From the NCBI GenBank assembly GCA_032622095.1, contig CP136067.1, positions 76,348,705 through 76,412,704 on the forward strand: a stretch of DNA of 64,000 nt, read 5' to 3'. The notes beneath the pieces are model-generated. The model did no database searches and was not told the DNA's origin. It worked only from the letters and a program-made list of their open reading frames with translations. This DNA is from Siphonodentalium dalli. Taxonomy: Eukaryota > Mollusca > Scaphopoda > Gadilida > Siphonodentaliidae. Numbering within the stretch: position 1 is the first letter of the stretch; every line of letters starts with the position of its first letter. Of the stretch, positions 45,880 through 57,710 are shown one piece after another. Position numbers and translations under genes: made by a program.

Positions 45880-46340
45880 AGCCTGCTGGGTTCTATTTGC
45901 ACAATCGCGTACGAAAGGTTTGATGCCCCAGATTTGTTACACCACAGGAACGTTCAAAGATATCCGATTTCTTAAGTTCCGCATTCCTGGCGTTTAGGGG
46001 CCAGAGACCCCACAAAACCCCCAAAAATGACTTCTATTTGCACTTTTGAGTACAAAGCTGATTTTTGTATTAATAGTGCTCCAGCAATTACTGATCAACA
46101 ATACACAATTTCTGAAACGAAATTTACTGGCGTTTTCATTTCAGAAGGGGGGTTTTGAAAGTACCCCCAAAACCCCAAAAATTACTTCTATTTGCACTTT
46201 CGAGTACAAAGAGCTCTGATTTTCATATTAATAGTGCTCTAGTCATCACTGATCAATAATACACAATTTCTGAAACAAAATTCCCTGACGTTTTCATTTC
46301 AGATGGGTTTTTTTTAAAGTACCCCCAAAAACCCGAAAAT
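45880..46340. repeat. Left arm: 165-bp units
   Basis: Nearly three units with cttctatttgcacttttgag, atacacaatttctgaaacga and gttttcatttcagaaggggg. Inverted counterparts lie at 57075-57710. Confidence 0.9.
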
Positions 46341-47505
46341 TTACTTTTATTTGCACAAAAAGCTGATTTTTTTCCTCAATAGTTATCCTGATATCGCTGG
46401 TCATAAAAACCGCGTTTAGGAAACGAAATTCCGTGCGTTTTCATTTAAGAAGCACAGGTCACCAGAACAAAAATTGACCCTACCCCAATAATACTTAATT
46501 ATATAGGAGTAAGTATTATTTGGGTGGGTAATTTTTGTTCTGGGGATCTGAGTTTTATTTGCACTGCCGTACGCACAGATGATATTTTTTCTTAATACTA
46601 TCTCCACTATCATCATTGTTCACAGACCAAATGGTAAAAAAAAACGAATTCACCCGGCGAATTCAGTGGCGAATTCATTAAAAATGGTGTAGAAAATTAT
46701 GAAATAGTAAAATGTTATGGATCCTGTACGTTCACACGCTGTCAAATTTACCTGGCAAGTTTATCGGAATTTCGTTGTAGAAGCCCTGTAGCTAAGATCT
46801 GTATGATTCTTGGTCAGTATCAATGGTGCAGTAACACCTGGCATTTCATATTCTCATATAAGCGATAAAACAATGGAACATATACAATATGTAATTGTTT
46901 TTGTCATTTTTTCGGGAAGAATCGGGGAACAACATTTTCAAAATTCGCTTTGGGGAAAATTTTCCTAGAGTTCTTTGAAAAAAAGTCCTATTTACGTATA
47001 TGGCTTTATTGTTAGATATTTCGTTCCTTGTGGAATTATTAATAAAGTATTATTGTTGTCATTACAAAATCCAAATTAGCGGACAAAACACGGATAATTT
47101 CCATTTTTTTAGAAGAAAAAAAATACCATGCTAAATCGATATCTGATAATAATGAGCCATATCACGAGGATTTGGCCCTTCAGTGTCCATCAAATTAAAA
47201 TAGATTTAAAACACAATTTCGAAGAAAAATCAATTATTATTGTAATGCCCCAGAAGGGAATTGAACTCACCAGTGTACTGAACACTGAATACCAATAAGA
47301 TGGCAGATATGAACCATTAATGCCAGTTTTAGCAGAAACGAGGGCGTCAATGTCCAAAATAGGGACAAAATGGCGACCGGCAGCAGTAAAAGTGGGCAAG
47401 TTTGGCTAAAGTTCACCAGACTGTTTCCATGGCATCGAAAATAAAAAAATATATATTTTCATTGATTTAAATTGTAACTAAATCTTCTCATATAATTTAT
47501 AGCCA
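46341..47505. other. Left arm, inner part: no gene; one 82-bp hairpin
   Basis: 46462-46543 is a near-perfect hairpin with ccagaacaaaaattgaccc termini, probably a small MITE. The rest is A/T-rich, with weak inverted similarity near its inner edge to 56340-56400. Confidence 0.6.
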
Positions 47506-47509
47506 ATAA

Positions 47510-48195
47510 TCCTATATGCCATGCGATGAGTGTCAAAAGCCACCAAATGTGTATCCAAACATATCCAATGAGTGTCCAAAACCACTTAACGAGTGTCCCA
47601 AGTCACCTAAGGAGCTTAAGTCCATGCATCGGGGGTCTCAAACCACCATCTTAATTAATATAGTATACCAAACTAACACAGTCCATAGAACCGTGACGGG
47701 CATCCCCAATTGCCAACCAGTGTCCCGATCGAACCACCCAATACGCATCCCAATAGACCCAACTAGTGTCGCAAACCATCCAAATGGTGTCCAAACACGC
47801 CCTAATGAGTAATCCAAACCATCCAACGATTGACAACATATATCATCCAGAGAATGTCCCAAATCATGCACGTGGTGTCCCAAACCTCACAACGAGCATC
47901 TCAAACCATCAATTGAGAACCCCACACCATGCCATGTGTGTCCAATAAACCAATCAATGAGTGTTCATACCCATCCAATGGCCGTCCCAGGCAACATGAG
48001 ATTGCCTAAAACCACCAGGACGAAGAGTGTCTAAAACATCCGCCTGGTGTCTAATACCTCCCCATGCAGAATGACCCACACCATCGAATGATTGTCCCAA
48101 CTATTATACAAAATCATCCATCGAATATCCCAAACAACCCAGCGAGTGGTCTCTTGGTTTGTAAACCCATTGGATGGTTTGGAACACTCATTTGA
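47510..48195. repeat. Left arm: degenerate 21-bp minisatellite
   Basis: About 30 loose copies of 'gagtgtcccaaaccatccaat'-type units written on this strand as gtgtcccaaaccatccaa. The complement builds 54830-56345. Confidence 0.85.
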
Positions 48196-48202
48196 TGCTC
48201 TT

Positions 48203-48370
48203 AACCCTTTACTGACTGTAGCTTCTTGAAATTTTGCGAAAATCCTGTACCATAGGGCGCATCGCATATATAAAAAAATGCATTGGCCAAACAATACTAA
48301 CCTTGGTCACATGAGCCACGGAATTCTCATAACATATGCAAGACTCCCTATGGGAGACTATGCTATGCTT
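48203..48370. mobile_element. TTAA hairpin MITE fragment (left piece)
   Basis: ttaaccctttactgactgtag followed by a decayed hairpin (gcatatataaaaaaatgcat) and a second partial hairpin. A further fragment of the family lies across the retrotransposon at 54745-54795. Confidence 0.6.
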
Positions 48371-48469
48371 TAATCTCTAAGACATGAGTTCACATGTAAC
48401 TGGCGAGATGTGCAATATTTACAAGGTGCTTAGTGCGAAATATATACATATACATAAATGAACACAGAA

Positions 48470-48570
48470 AATGAAGAGGAAGCAGACAGAAAAAGAAGAA
48501 GAGGAAAAGAATGAGAGGAAAAGAAGAAGAAGATAAGAAGAAGAATAAGATAGAAGAAGATAGAAGAAGA
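48470..48570. repeat. Purine-rich (GAA)n-like tract
   Basis: agaagaagaagataagaaga-type sequence about 100 bp long near the 3' end of the retrotransposon. Confidence 0.9.
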
Positions 48571-48703
48571 TTGGTCGATAGATATGGCGGTAGTCTCTCT
48601 GTTAACCATCGTCAGTCCTCATTATCGTCGTTTTTATATTCATCTAATACGTTCTATCAGGATACTTTTCGAGGATGTCTTATATCAATACTAATATAAT
48701 ACT

Positions 48704-48725
48704 AACAACAACAACAACAACACCA
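48704..48725 (-). repeat. (GTT)n tail of the retrotransposon
   Basis: On the plus strand, aacaacaacaacaacaacacc. Microsatellite tails are common at the 3' ends of CR1/L2/I-type elements. Confidence 0.75.
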
Positions 48726-48782
48726 ACAGCAGCCATAACATTTTGACTTGATATTTCAATCACATTAATAAAATGTATTCAG

Positions 48783-50420
48783 CTATAAATTTCTATTTCT
48801 ATATTTGAACGCTAATTTCAGAAAAAGTGTTAATTTTCTCAAGTCAACGTGACCAGACTTTGTCAGTAGCTCGTAAAACTTTTTCTTAGAAGGTGGGTTC
48901 CAATAGTGTTCGGATATGTATTTTACCCGCAGGTGCCTCAAGTTGGCGCACTTCATAACAAAATGGTATTCATCACCCAGTTCATTTTTGCACAAGCTAC
49001 ATAAATCTCTTTTTGCTCCTCGCTTTCCCCATCTACTTGTTTCTACTTCCAATCTATGATTGCATGTACGTATTTTTATCAAATATTTTCTCAGACTGAA
49101 GGGGAAATCGATAATATAGTTTTCTAAGCGGAGGGTTGACTTCAGTTCTTTGTAAAATATTCCTCGTGATGACGATTCTATATCTAACCACCATTGCTGA
49201 GTAAACTGGTCAATCAAAGTTTTGGTTATGTCTTTTTTCTGGCTGTCTATTAACTGTGCCTGGTTCGACCATGCCACGCCGAAACCAGCTGAGTGTATTA
49301 TTGTTTTAGTAATGTTAATATGTCTAAATAGTTTACCGTCGTGTTCCATAAGACGAAACAAGATATCATATAGTTTCTTGGCCAGAACGGACCCCTCTCC
49401 CGTCATGAGTCTCGACCAGTAGCTTACTATTCTCTGCTTTGCCATTATGGCCAATGGGTATCTGCCCAGTTCCCCATACACCATGTAATTCGGAGTGCTG
49501 GTCTTCATGTGCATCAATATTTTGCAGAATTTTAAATGTACGCTCTCAATTTCTTTCATATTTTCGAACCCCCATATTTCGCAGCCATATAACAAAATTG
49601 GAACTACAGTCGAGTCGAACAATTTAAGAGCGACCTCGACTGATAAGTCTAGTTTCCTGACTTTACTCAGTAAGCCAAACATGGCTTTACAAGCGGTTTC
49701 TTTAATCATTTTGATTGCATTATGATATCGCCCGGTATAAAATAGTTTTACTCCCAAATAAGGAAACTCGTCCACAATATCTAATGATTTGTCGCATAAT
49801 TTGAATTCCACATCTGTCACCACCCTCTCCCTGTTGAAAATCATAACCTTGGTTTTACTAGTGTTCACGTTCAGTTTCCAAGATTCTGCAAAGTCGCTAA
49901 AAGCGTCAAGGGTACGTTGCATACTTACAAAATCTTCAGCGAACAGGACAGTATCATCGGCGTAGAGTAAACATATAAGTTTCAAATAAATGCCTAATTT
50001 GTCGTGGGAAACATTGTTCAACTCGGTCAGGCCATCAACTACACAATCGTGCAGAAATTTTTCAAGATCGTTGATATAAATCGAAAAGAGGAAAGGGGAG
50101 AGCATTTCCCCCTGCCGTACTCCCACACTACAGGGGAAAAATTCGGACAGATGTTCATTTTGAGAAACACATGACTTCGTGCATTCATACATACTTCTAA
50201 TTATTCGGAAAACTTTACCATTTATACCTTGTTTTAAAAGTTTGACCCACAGACCTTGTCGCCAAACTGTGTCGAAGGCTTTCTGGAAATCAACAAATGT
50301 GCATACCAGTTTCTTATTGCTTTTTATGTACAACTCGATAATACTCTGCAATATGAATAATCCGTCTGTAGTTGAATGCCCTTGTCTGAATCCAATTTGA
50401 TTATCATTTATCATTGACAC
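48783..50420 (-). pseudogene. Reverse transcriptase, second part of ORF2 (after a frameshift)
   Basis: A 545-codon frame beginning within RT. It includes NQIGFRQGHSTTDG, the FVDFQKAFDTV block (catalytic Asp), GVRQGEMLSPFLFS, and the YADD box at residues 153-156 (49953-49964), then NTSKTKVMIF and EFPYLGV. The C-terminal domain ends with a Cys-His cluster, CSLCKNELGDEYHFVMKC, a zinc-binding motif also seen in related elements. The listed start Met is not a true start: the frame continues the 876-codon frame upstream across a 7-bp tandem duplication. Confidence 0.93.
50402..50415 (-). other. 7-bp tandem duplication causing the ORF2 frameshift
   Basis: The plus strand reads tatcatt twice in succession (50402-50408 and 50409-50415). 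Seven extra bases shift the frame exactly where the two halves of the RT meet. Confidence 0.85.
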
Positions 50421-53058
50421 CGTTTTCTTGGGCGAAAGTAGAAAGCCTTTTATTCAATACACTCGTAAATAACTTGCCTATAGCACTCAAGAGTGTGATC
50501 CCTCTATAGGAGTTCGGGTCACGTTTGTCCCCCTTTTTCTTGTATAGGGGCAGTATTACACCCAAACCCCATTCTTTCGGGTATATTCCTGTGTCAAGAA
50601 TTAAGTTAAAAAGCTTAGTATAACATGGGACCAGCACGTATGCCGTGGCTTTAATATATTCGTTACAGATACGGTCGTAGCCAGGGGCTTTCTTATTTTT
50701 CAATAATTTTATTGCGGTCCACACTTCTGGTTCAGTTATCGGATCATCACAGTGCCCGTTATCTTGAACCATGTCACTGATACATTCTGTCAGGTCAGTA
50801 TCATTACTGGTAACTGTATTTAAATCTTTAAAATGTTTTAAAAGCGAATCAAGACAAACTAAATTATCGTTCTTCTGGTTTGGAATAAGATCGCACGAAT
50901 AACGATTCAAGATCTGCCAAAAGTCACGAGAAGATGATTTGGAAGTTGTTAGCAAAGAGTTACACCTATCTTTCATCAGATTGCGTTTTAGATCCAATGT
51001 ATTGCGGTAATTTTTACATGCCGCTTTCATTTTTGCTTTGTTCTCGATTGATTTCTGCGTGTACCATTGTCGTTTGCATTTACGGTATATTTTTTGTTTT
51101 AGCGCGCATTCCCGATCGAACCGCGGCTTAGTTCTCCGCTTCGGCAAATTTCGTTTACCCAAGCTTTCCCCAAATACCATTGATGCTGCACCGCACATAA
51201 TATCAGACAATTCTCTATTTATCTCATCAACTGATGTCTGCATGGAAAATGTCTCACTTCCACATGCATCGTTTATCGTGGCAAACTTAGCAGAAATGTG
51301 GAACAATCTGGAGTGGTCAATCGCTTGAATATATTCCTCATGTTTATCCGAATCCCATTTTTTTATTTTAGGCATCGCCTTTGTTCCACACATTTCAATA
51401 ACTTCTTTTTTTCTCAAATTTGGACCTCCGAGGACAGAAAATGTGATTGGTTTATGGATATCTGATAGTAGGGTCGAGAATTCTAACACGTCAAAATTCG
51501 TGAAACGAGAAAATAATGTCTTGGAGCATAGTACGTAGTCTACTAAACTAGCTTCCCTGCACGTGAGTTCCCCAATTCCATTATCGGATCCGACCCTACC
51601 ATTTGCTATGTAAATGTTGTTATACTTGCATAAATTAATCAGCTTGTAACCGTAAGTATTGGGTTTCCCGTTATCTTTCGATGTTCGCTTCGGTAGAGAC
51701 CCACCCACGGCTCCCTCGCTGCGATCGAAGAGAAAATCATTCATCTGACCCAGCGCGCGCGTGTGAGTTGAATCATGACACACTGCAGTGTCGTCTAGTA
51801 ATGCCGTTCTGGCGTTCATGTCCCCAGCTATTATTACATCGTCATTACTACATCTTATAACATCTAAGTCCTCGTTAATCTTAATATTCCATTCATCGGC
51901 TGCATATTTGGTACCTACTGGTGGAATATACACAGCTCCCACCAACAGGTCCCTGCTAAAATCTTCATCATACCCGTGTATCCGCGCCCAAACAACATTA
52001 TCGCAAGGAGAGCTGACAAGTTTAATCGGCCTCTCGAAATTATCGCGAGACGCGATCAAAATTCCACCGGCCCTAACCTTGTTTCCTATTTTCAGACCTT
52101 TGCGCCCTATTATATTAAAATCGGGGATCACAATTATGTCTTCTTGGAAACATTTTGTTTCTGAAAAGCAGATGATGTCGTGTTTGTTAATCAGGGCCTC
52201 AAATTCCGGATAGTTCAACCTTTTGTCAAGTCCGCATACGTTGAGGGACAGCACCCTTATTTTTCGTTTAACTTCGTCGTCAACTACATCTTCGTTATCA
52301 ACCTCATCAGCGTTTACATCGTCACATTCGTAGTCTTCGTCCTCATCTTCATCATCATCTTCATCATCATCATCGACATCGTCATCATCCCCATCATCAC
52401 CATCATCAACATCATTATCATCGTCAACAACGTCATCGACGTCATCATCGTCATCATCATCACAATCATCATCATCATCATCATTAGCGTCAACATCATC
52501 GCCTTCGTCGTCCTTAACCTCAGCGTCATCAGTCTCGATGTCTTCGTTAGGAAGTATATAGTAATACCGGAAGTACGATTCGTCGTCGTCATCATCATCG
52601 TCGCCATCATCATCGTCATCACCATCCTCATCATCATCATCATCATCATCATCATCGACATCATCATCATCGCCATCATCATCATCGTCATCGCCATTGC
52701 CATCATCATCGTTGTCATCGAAATCCTCATTAACATCATCGTTGTCTTTAGGCATATCATCGTCGTGATCATTGTCATCGTCGTCGTCATCGTTTTCATC
52801 AACATCAATTCCATCATCAGCGTCCCCATCACAATAATCGACATCATTTCCGCCATAGTCGTCATTGTCACCGTCATAGTCACCGTCATCATCATCGTCG
52901 TCGTCGTCATCCTCAGCATCACTTTCGTCGTTGTCATTATTATAGTCACCTCCATTTGTCGAAATACATTTTGCATTTGGTCGTGAGAATGTATCTGAAA
53001 GTGAATTATATATATGCAAAGTATCAGTTCTCAATTGATTTCTACCGCTGGTAGCACA
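50404..53058 (-). pseudogene. ORF2 first part: acidic tract, APE endonuclease, start of RT
   Basis: The frame is open directly after the ORF1 stop and is in the same frame as ORF1; there is no ATG before residue 94, counted from the TTG at 53034. Residues 30-254 are a very acidic Asp/Glu tract. The endonuclease runs from about 256: N265 (SLNVCG), E292 (SETK), D403-N406 (GDMN), D498 (LVDYVL), and SDIH at 523-526, where SDH is usual. RT starts around residue 745 (KNKKAPGYDRI, NSYRGITLL). The frame stops at 50404-50406, just after the duplicated 7-mer; the RT continues in 48783-50420. Confidence 0.9.
52273..52947 (-). repeat. (GAY)n tract encoding about 225 acidic residues
   Basis: An imperfect trinucleotide array (atc/gtc on the plus strand) of about 675 bp. 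In the ORF2 frame it encodes almost only Asp with some Glu, Gly, Asn and Val; a non-repetitive insert, SYFRYYYILPNEDIE, lies at residues 153-167. The frame is preserved over the whole array. Confidence 0.95.
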
Positions 53059-54606
53059 TCAAGAGTTTATTTTTAGAAGTTTATTTTGCTCCATCGGTGG
53101 GGTAGATGCATTCCGTTTTCTGCTTGCTTTAACAGTATTGCAAGACGTCGAAACGATAGCTTCAACAAGTCTTTCCCTACCGTCTGGGCTTAAGTGAATC
53201 CCTTTGCGATCCTTCTCGCTGAAAAGTTCTTTTCGAACCCCATCGTAAGTTTGGAACTTTTCAGTGTTATCTACAAATTCAAAGTTATCGTTACGGTCAC
53301 AGAATCCGGCCATGAATTCGTTTGCAATCAGCGCAGTGGCATTGTGATCCTTCGCGACCATACTATTTCCCCTTCTGGGTGGGATGCTGCAGAGGCTAAC
53401 TCTAGCATTCGGTAATAAGTTCTTAATTTTAGGAACGCCTTCAGATATGTTTAGGATCACAGAACTTGCAGAGTATTTACTCTTGGTGACATCATTTGTG
53501 CCGAGGTGAACAATTACCGACTTAACATCGTCACGAGCGTTTCCTACATGTTCATCATTCTGGACATTATTCAAAAGATCAGAAATTTCGTCGAAATTTG
53601 CGCCACTAACTGAGAAGTTCTTAATGTTTGGTTTGTCCACTTTAAGGCCAACGCAATTACTCGCACCGAGTATGATTGTATTCACAACACCTTCCTCGTC
53701 AGGGTTAAGCGCGTCAGTTATGTCCGATGGAAGCAAGTCACACCAATCTTCAAGATCATTGCTACTCGACTGTTCCGCTTTCTCGTGCTCAGTGTCTAAC
53801 GTTGTTTTAAGTCCAGTCTCGTTGAGCGGTTCAATCGTATCAGTGATTGGTGGCTTTTCTTGTCGAGTGACTACCGTTTGTCTGTCCCGTTCCCTGTCAG
53901 ACCGAAACCTTTCATCTCGTGAGTTTGCTGGATTAGCGGGATTTCTGTTGTTGTTGTGAACGGGTCTTTCTGCACACATTGCCACCACGTGACCAAGTTG
54001 GAGACATTTACGACACCTCACTTCACTACCACAATCTCGACGAGAATGAGTATCACTCAGGCACCGTGAACACTTACGGTTCACTTCGCACCTGTGATCA
54101 GGTAAATGTAGGTCGTCACATTGTTGACAGGGTTGTTTGGTTACATCCGAATATACACGTACGGTCACGCCCGAAATACACAGCTTGTTTGGGATTTCAA
54201 CACATTTGGTCATCTGAATATACCTAGTTCCATTTTCTACATTCCATCCTTTGACAATCCCCCTTCTGAATGAATCTGGCACCAATTTGCCGTGTTTTGC
54301 CAGTTCCACAGTCAGATCTTTATCATCCAGATACACTGGGGCATCTTTAATAGTTACATGAATTGCACGACTCTCAACGTCAACTGGGCGAACAAATTTC
54401 CGGAAAAGATAGAAACCAGAATTTATTAGGTCATCTTTTAAACTTTGTTTCGACACTGTTATTAGGCACTCTGATTCCGTTATTTGTACCGCTTGAACTT
54501 CCTGTATATCAATAGCCCGCCCGATAGCGCGTATAATGTCTTCATGACCTAAATAACCGGCCTTTTTAAAACTAACCGTGCAGTTTTTGTGGAATTTCAT
54601 CTCCAT
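53059..54606 (-). CDS. Retrotransposon ORF1: three CCHC zinc knuckles and SGNH esterase
   Basis: A 515-residue protein starting ATGGAGATG at 54606. Residues 1-155 hold no firm match but resemble a folded nucleic-acid-binding region. Cys/His clusters lie at C160-C163-H171-C173, C179-C182-H187-C192 and C198-C201-H206-C211; the last two have exact C-x2-C-x4-H-x4-C spacing. A charged linker follows (Arg-rich at 229-243). From 308 an SGNH/GDSL-type hydrolase is recognisable: GAS (Ser316), SGAN (Gly335), GTND (Asn371) and GIHLSPDG (His471). All four catalytic blocks are present, so the esterase may be active. ORF1 esterases are known in CR1-group elements. The frame is intact and ends in TGA, followed by ORF2 in the same frame. 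Confidence 0.93.
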   Translation of the reverse strand: MEMKFHKNCTVSFKKAGYLGHEDIIRAIGRAIDIQEVQAVQITESECLITVSKQSLKDDLINSGFYLFRKFVRPVDVESRAIHVTIKDAPVYLDDKDLTVELAKHGKLVPDSFRRGIVKGWNVENGTRYIQMTKCVEIPNKLCISGVTVRVYSDVTKQPCQQCDDLHLPDHRCEVNRKCSRCLSDTHSRRDCGSEVRCRKCLQLGHVVAMCAERPVHNNNRNPANPANSRDERFRSDRERDRQTVVTRQEKPPITDTIEPLNETGLKTTLDTEHEKAEQSSSNDLEDWCDLLPSDITDALNPDEEGVVNTIILGASNCVGLKVDKPNIKNFSVSGANFDEISDLLNNVQNDEHVGNARDDVKSVIVHLGTNDVTKSKYSASSVILNISEGVPKIKNLLPNARVSLCSIPPRRGNSMVAKDHNATALIANEFMAGFCDRNDNFEFVDNTEKFQTYDGVRKELFSEKDRKGIHLSPDGRERLVEAIVSTSCNTVKASRKRNASTPPMEQNKLLKINS

Positions 54607-54720
54607 AGTCAGTTCCTAGTGACCAGAAATACATCCAACGAGGTATTAATCATCATCCAAATCGTTTCAACAAGGCAGTATATCCGATCCGAGTCGATAA
54701 ATCACATTACGAACTAGTTA

Positions 54721-54800
54721 TTACATCTCAAAATTATAAACACCATATATATGGGAGAATGCATGACACGGGATCATTAATGCTGTATCCGCATCATGAT
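54721..54800. mobile_element. Decayed hairpin-MITE fragment
   Basis: atatatgggagaatgcatgac followed by acgggatcattaatgctg resembles the trailing half of the TTAA hairpin family. It may be the partner of 48203-48370, split by the retrotransposon. Confidence 0.45.
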
Positions 54801-54829
54801 GTTTGTACACTTGTTTTGATGTATTGAGA

Positions 54830-56345
54830 TGCAAGTTAATAGATGGTTTGTGACCCATTTGGATGGATTGGGAACTCAATGGCTGGTTTGTGATACCAGT
54901 TTTATGGTTTGGGTCACTCGCTGGGTGGTTTGTGACACCCGGCCATTGCATGGTTTGAGAGTTGAGACACCGGTTGGGTTGTTTCGGACACTAGACGTGG
55001 ATATGGGACACACGTGTGGTTGAATGGGACACTAATTTGTCGAATTGTTCAATGGTTGGGCCATTGAATGGATTGAGACGACTTGGTGGTTTGAGACACC
55101 TGTTATATGACATAAGACTCTCCCCGGATGACGTGGGACTCTGGTTGTGAGTTATTGGGTACACATTAGACACTCGTTTCCTTTCGAACACTCGCTGGAT
55201 GGTTTGGGACACTCATTGTGTGGTTTGGGGCAATCATTGGATGGATTTACCCACTCGTATGATTTGGAGCACTCGGTCGATGGTTAGGGACGCTCATTTT
55301 GGTAGTTTGGAACAAACCCTATGTGGATTGGGTCAAAACCTATGTGGTTAGTGACACCAGTTGCATTGTTTGGGGCACTACCATGAACTGTGGTTTTGAA
55401 CAATCGTTGCAGGGTTGCGACACTGATCGGGTGAATTGAGAAACTCATTGGATGGCTTGTGATACTCATTGTGTGGGTTAGGACACCAGATGCATGGTTT
55501 GGTCGGGAGTCAGGTGCATATGATATGGGGCACTGCTTAATTGTTTGTGCCACCCATTGGAAACTTTGAGACACCAATTGGGTGGTTTTTGGACACTAGA
55601 TGTGCCATGGGACACACGAATGGTGGAATGAGACACTCATTCGTCGACTGGTTCACTGATTGGGCCGTTGAATGGATTGAGACGAAATTTGGTGGTTTGG
55701 GACACCTGTTGTATGACATACTCTCCTCGGATGGCCTGGGACACTAGTTTTTGGTGCATATGGGACACTCTTTTCCTTGCGAACACTCGCTGGATTGTTT
55801 TGGGACACTCATTTGGTGGTTTGAGGCAACCACTGGATGGATTGACCCACTCGTTGTATCATTTGGATCATCCGTTGGATGTTTAGGGACACTCATATTT
55901 GGTAGTTTGGGACAAAACCTGTGTAGTTTGGAACGTCAGTTGAATTGTTTGGGGCACTACCATGCGCTGTGGTTTGGAACAATCGTTGCAGGGTTACGAT
56001 AATAATCGGGGTAATTTAGATGGCTTGTGACACTCATTGTGTGGGCTTGGACACCAGATACATGGCTCGGGGGAACATCTATGTGGGATGGGAACCAGTT
56101 GCATATGGTTTTGGGCACTACTTGGTGGTTTGGGAAATTCGTTTGGTGGATTATTTATCATGCTTTACTCGGGACAATATTTGAATTTGGGGCCAGACGT
56201 ATGGATTGGGATACTCATAGATTGGTTTTGGATACTAGGTAGGTGACTCAGTATATTGTTTGTTGCACCCGTTAGGTGGTTTGGGACACTCATTTGATGT
56301 ATTCTGAAACTAGTTGGTGGCTTTGGAAACTTGTATGATGGCATA
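54830..56345. repeat. Right arm: degenerate 21-bp minisatellite
   Basis: About 70 loose copies of ggtttgggacactcattgga-type units. It contains a duplicated block (55030-55480 resembles 55620-56000). Frames of up to 97 codons are repeat artefacts. Confidence 0.88.
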
Positions 56346-57070
56346 TATACCACTACTTATTGGCTTTATATTTATTCGACTCCATGATACTTGAAGATTT
56401 AGTTTAAAAAGTTAGAAATTAAAAAAACACTTCAATTGTTGACTTCCGATTGCCATTTTCGTCGTAATTTTTGAAAACTCGGGTTATGACTTACTATTAT
56501 AGGATTAGGATTGGACATCATGTATGGTGGCGCAACTGGGGCACCTATGGTGAAAGTTACCGTAAAATGCCCTTTTTGTTACTTCCGGTTGCCATTTTGT
56601 CCTCCATTTGGATTTTTTTCAGTCAAATTATGCATGAAATGACAAGCATATGCCATGGAATCAAGAACAATAGGTTTTTGTTGTAAATGTATGTAGTGTG
56701 TGGGGTATACTCCAGGAAATGGCCGACATATTGCCCGGAACATACACTGTCACCTTTTAATGTCGAAATAGTTTGAGCAGACAACCTTACGAAAAATGAA
56801 TGAAGTTTAATCCTGGGGGTGTGCACGTTTGACCGACATGGTTCCCGGACTAAAATTTCAATTTTCATTTTCTTACATGTTTTTCTGCATTTTTTAACGC
56901 AAAAATAACGAATTTCCCACTGAATTTCCCCCCTGAAACGCGCGGAAATTTGGGCTTTTTGGTCATACTCAGCAGTTAAGGGAACGTTTGTGGTCAGTAG
57001 ATTTGTATATTTATATAAATTTATTCCGGGTTCACCTTAAAATTGTGCTTTGTATTCGACAGTATGTGAA
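56346..57070. other. Right arm, inner part: no gene seen
   Basis: A/T-rich. The phrase 'cttccggttgccattttgtc' occurs twice in variant form (56444, 56582). No coding signal. Confidence 0.5.
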
Positions 57071-57074
57071 AATA

Positions 57075-57710
57075 AAAGTAAATTTTCGGGGGTTTTTTGG
57101 GGGTACATTCAAAAACCCCTTCTGTAATGAAAACGCCTGGGTATTTCGTTTCAGAAATTGTGTATCATCGATCAGTGATGATTAGAGCACTATTAATACA
57201 AAAATCAGCTTTGTACTCGAAAGTGCAAATAGAAGTATTTTGTTGGGGGTATTGGGGGTACATGTACTATCAGAAACCCCTTCTGAAGTGAAAACGCCAG
57301 GAAATTTCGTTTCACAAATTGTGTATTATTGGTCAGTGATTGCTGGAGCACTATTAATATAAAAATCAGCTTTGTACTCAAAAGTGCAAATAGAAGTGAT
57401 TTTGGAGTTTTTGGGGGTACTATCAAAAACCCCCTTCTGAAATGAAAACGCCAGGAAATTTCGTTTCAGAAATTGTGTATTATTGGTCAGTGATTGCTGG
57501 AGCACTATTAATATAAAAATCAGCTTTGTACTCAAAATTGCAAATAGAAGTCATTTTTTGGGGTTTTTGTGGGGTCTCTGGCCCCTAAACGCAAGGAATG
57601 CGGAACGTAAGAAATCGGATTTCTTTAAACGTTCCTTGGGTGTAACAATCTGGGGCATCAAACCTTTCGTACGCGATTGTGCAAATAGAACCCAGCAGGC
57701 TCTCGGATTA
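57075..57710. repeat. Right arm: 165-bp units
   Basis: About four inverted units matching 45880-46340, including ctggcccctaaacgc, tttcgtacgcgattgtgc and gaacccagcaggctc. Confidence 0.9.

Larger units (their letters stand above)
48700..54720 (-). mobile_element. Nearly full-length CR1/L2-type non-LTR retrotransposon
   Basis: Read on the minus strand: ORF1 (54606-53059), ORF2 (53058-48783, broken once), a short 3' UTR and a (GTT)n tail at 48704-48725. ORF1 with an SGNH esterase and ORF2 with APE endonuclease and RT is the arrangement known from the CR1 group. It sits in the middle of the large foldback structure. No target duplication was identified. Confidence 0.85.

Noticed and set aside
52180-52986. 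268-codon Ile/Val-rich plus-strand frame and a Met/Thr-rich minus frame
   Set aside because: Shadows of the (GAY)n acidic tract of ORF2 in other frames.
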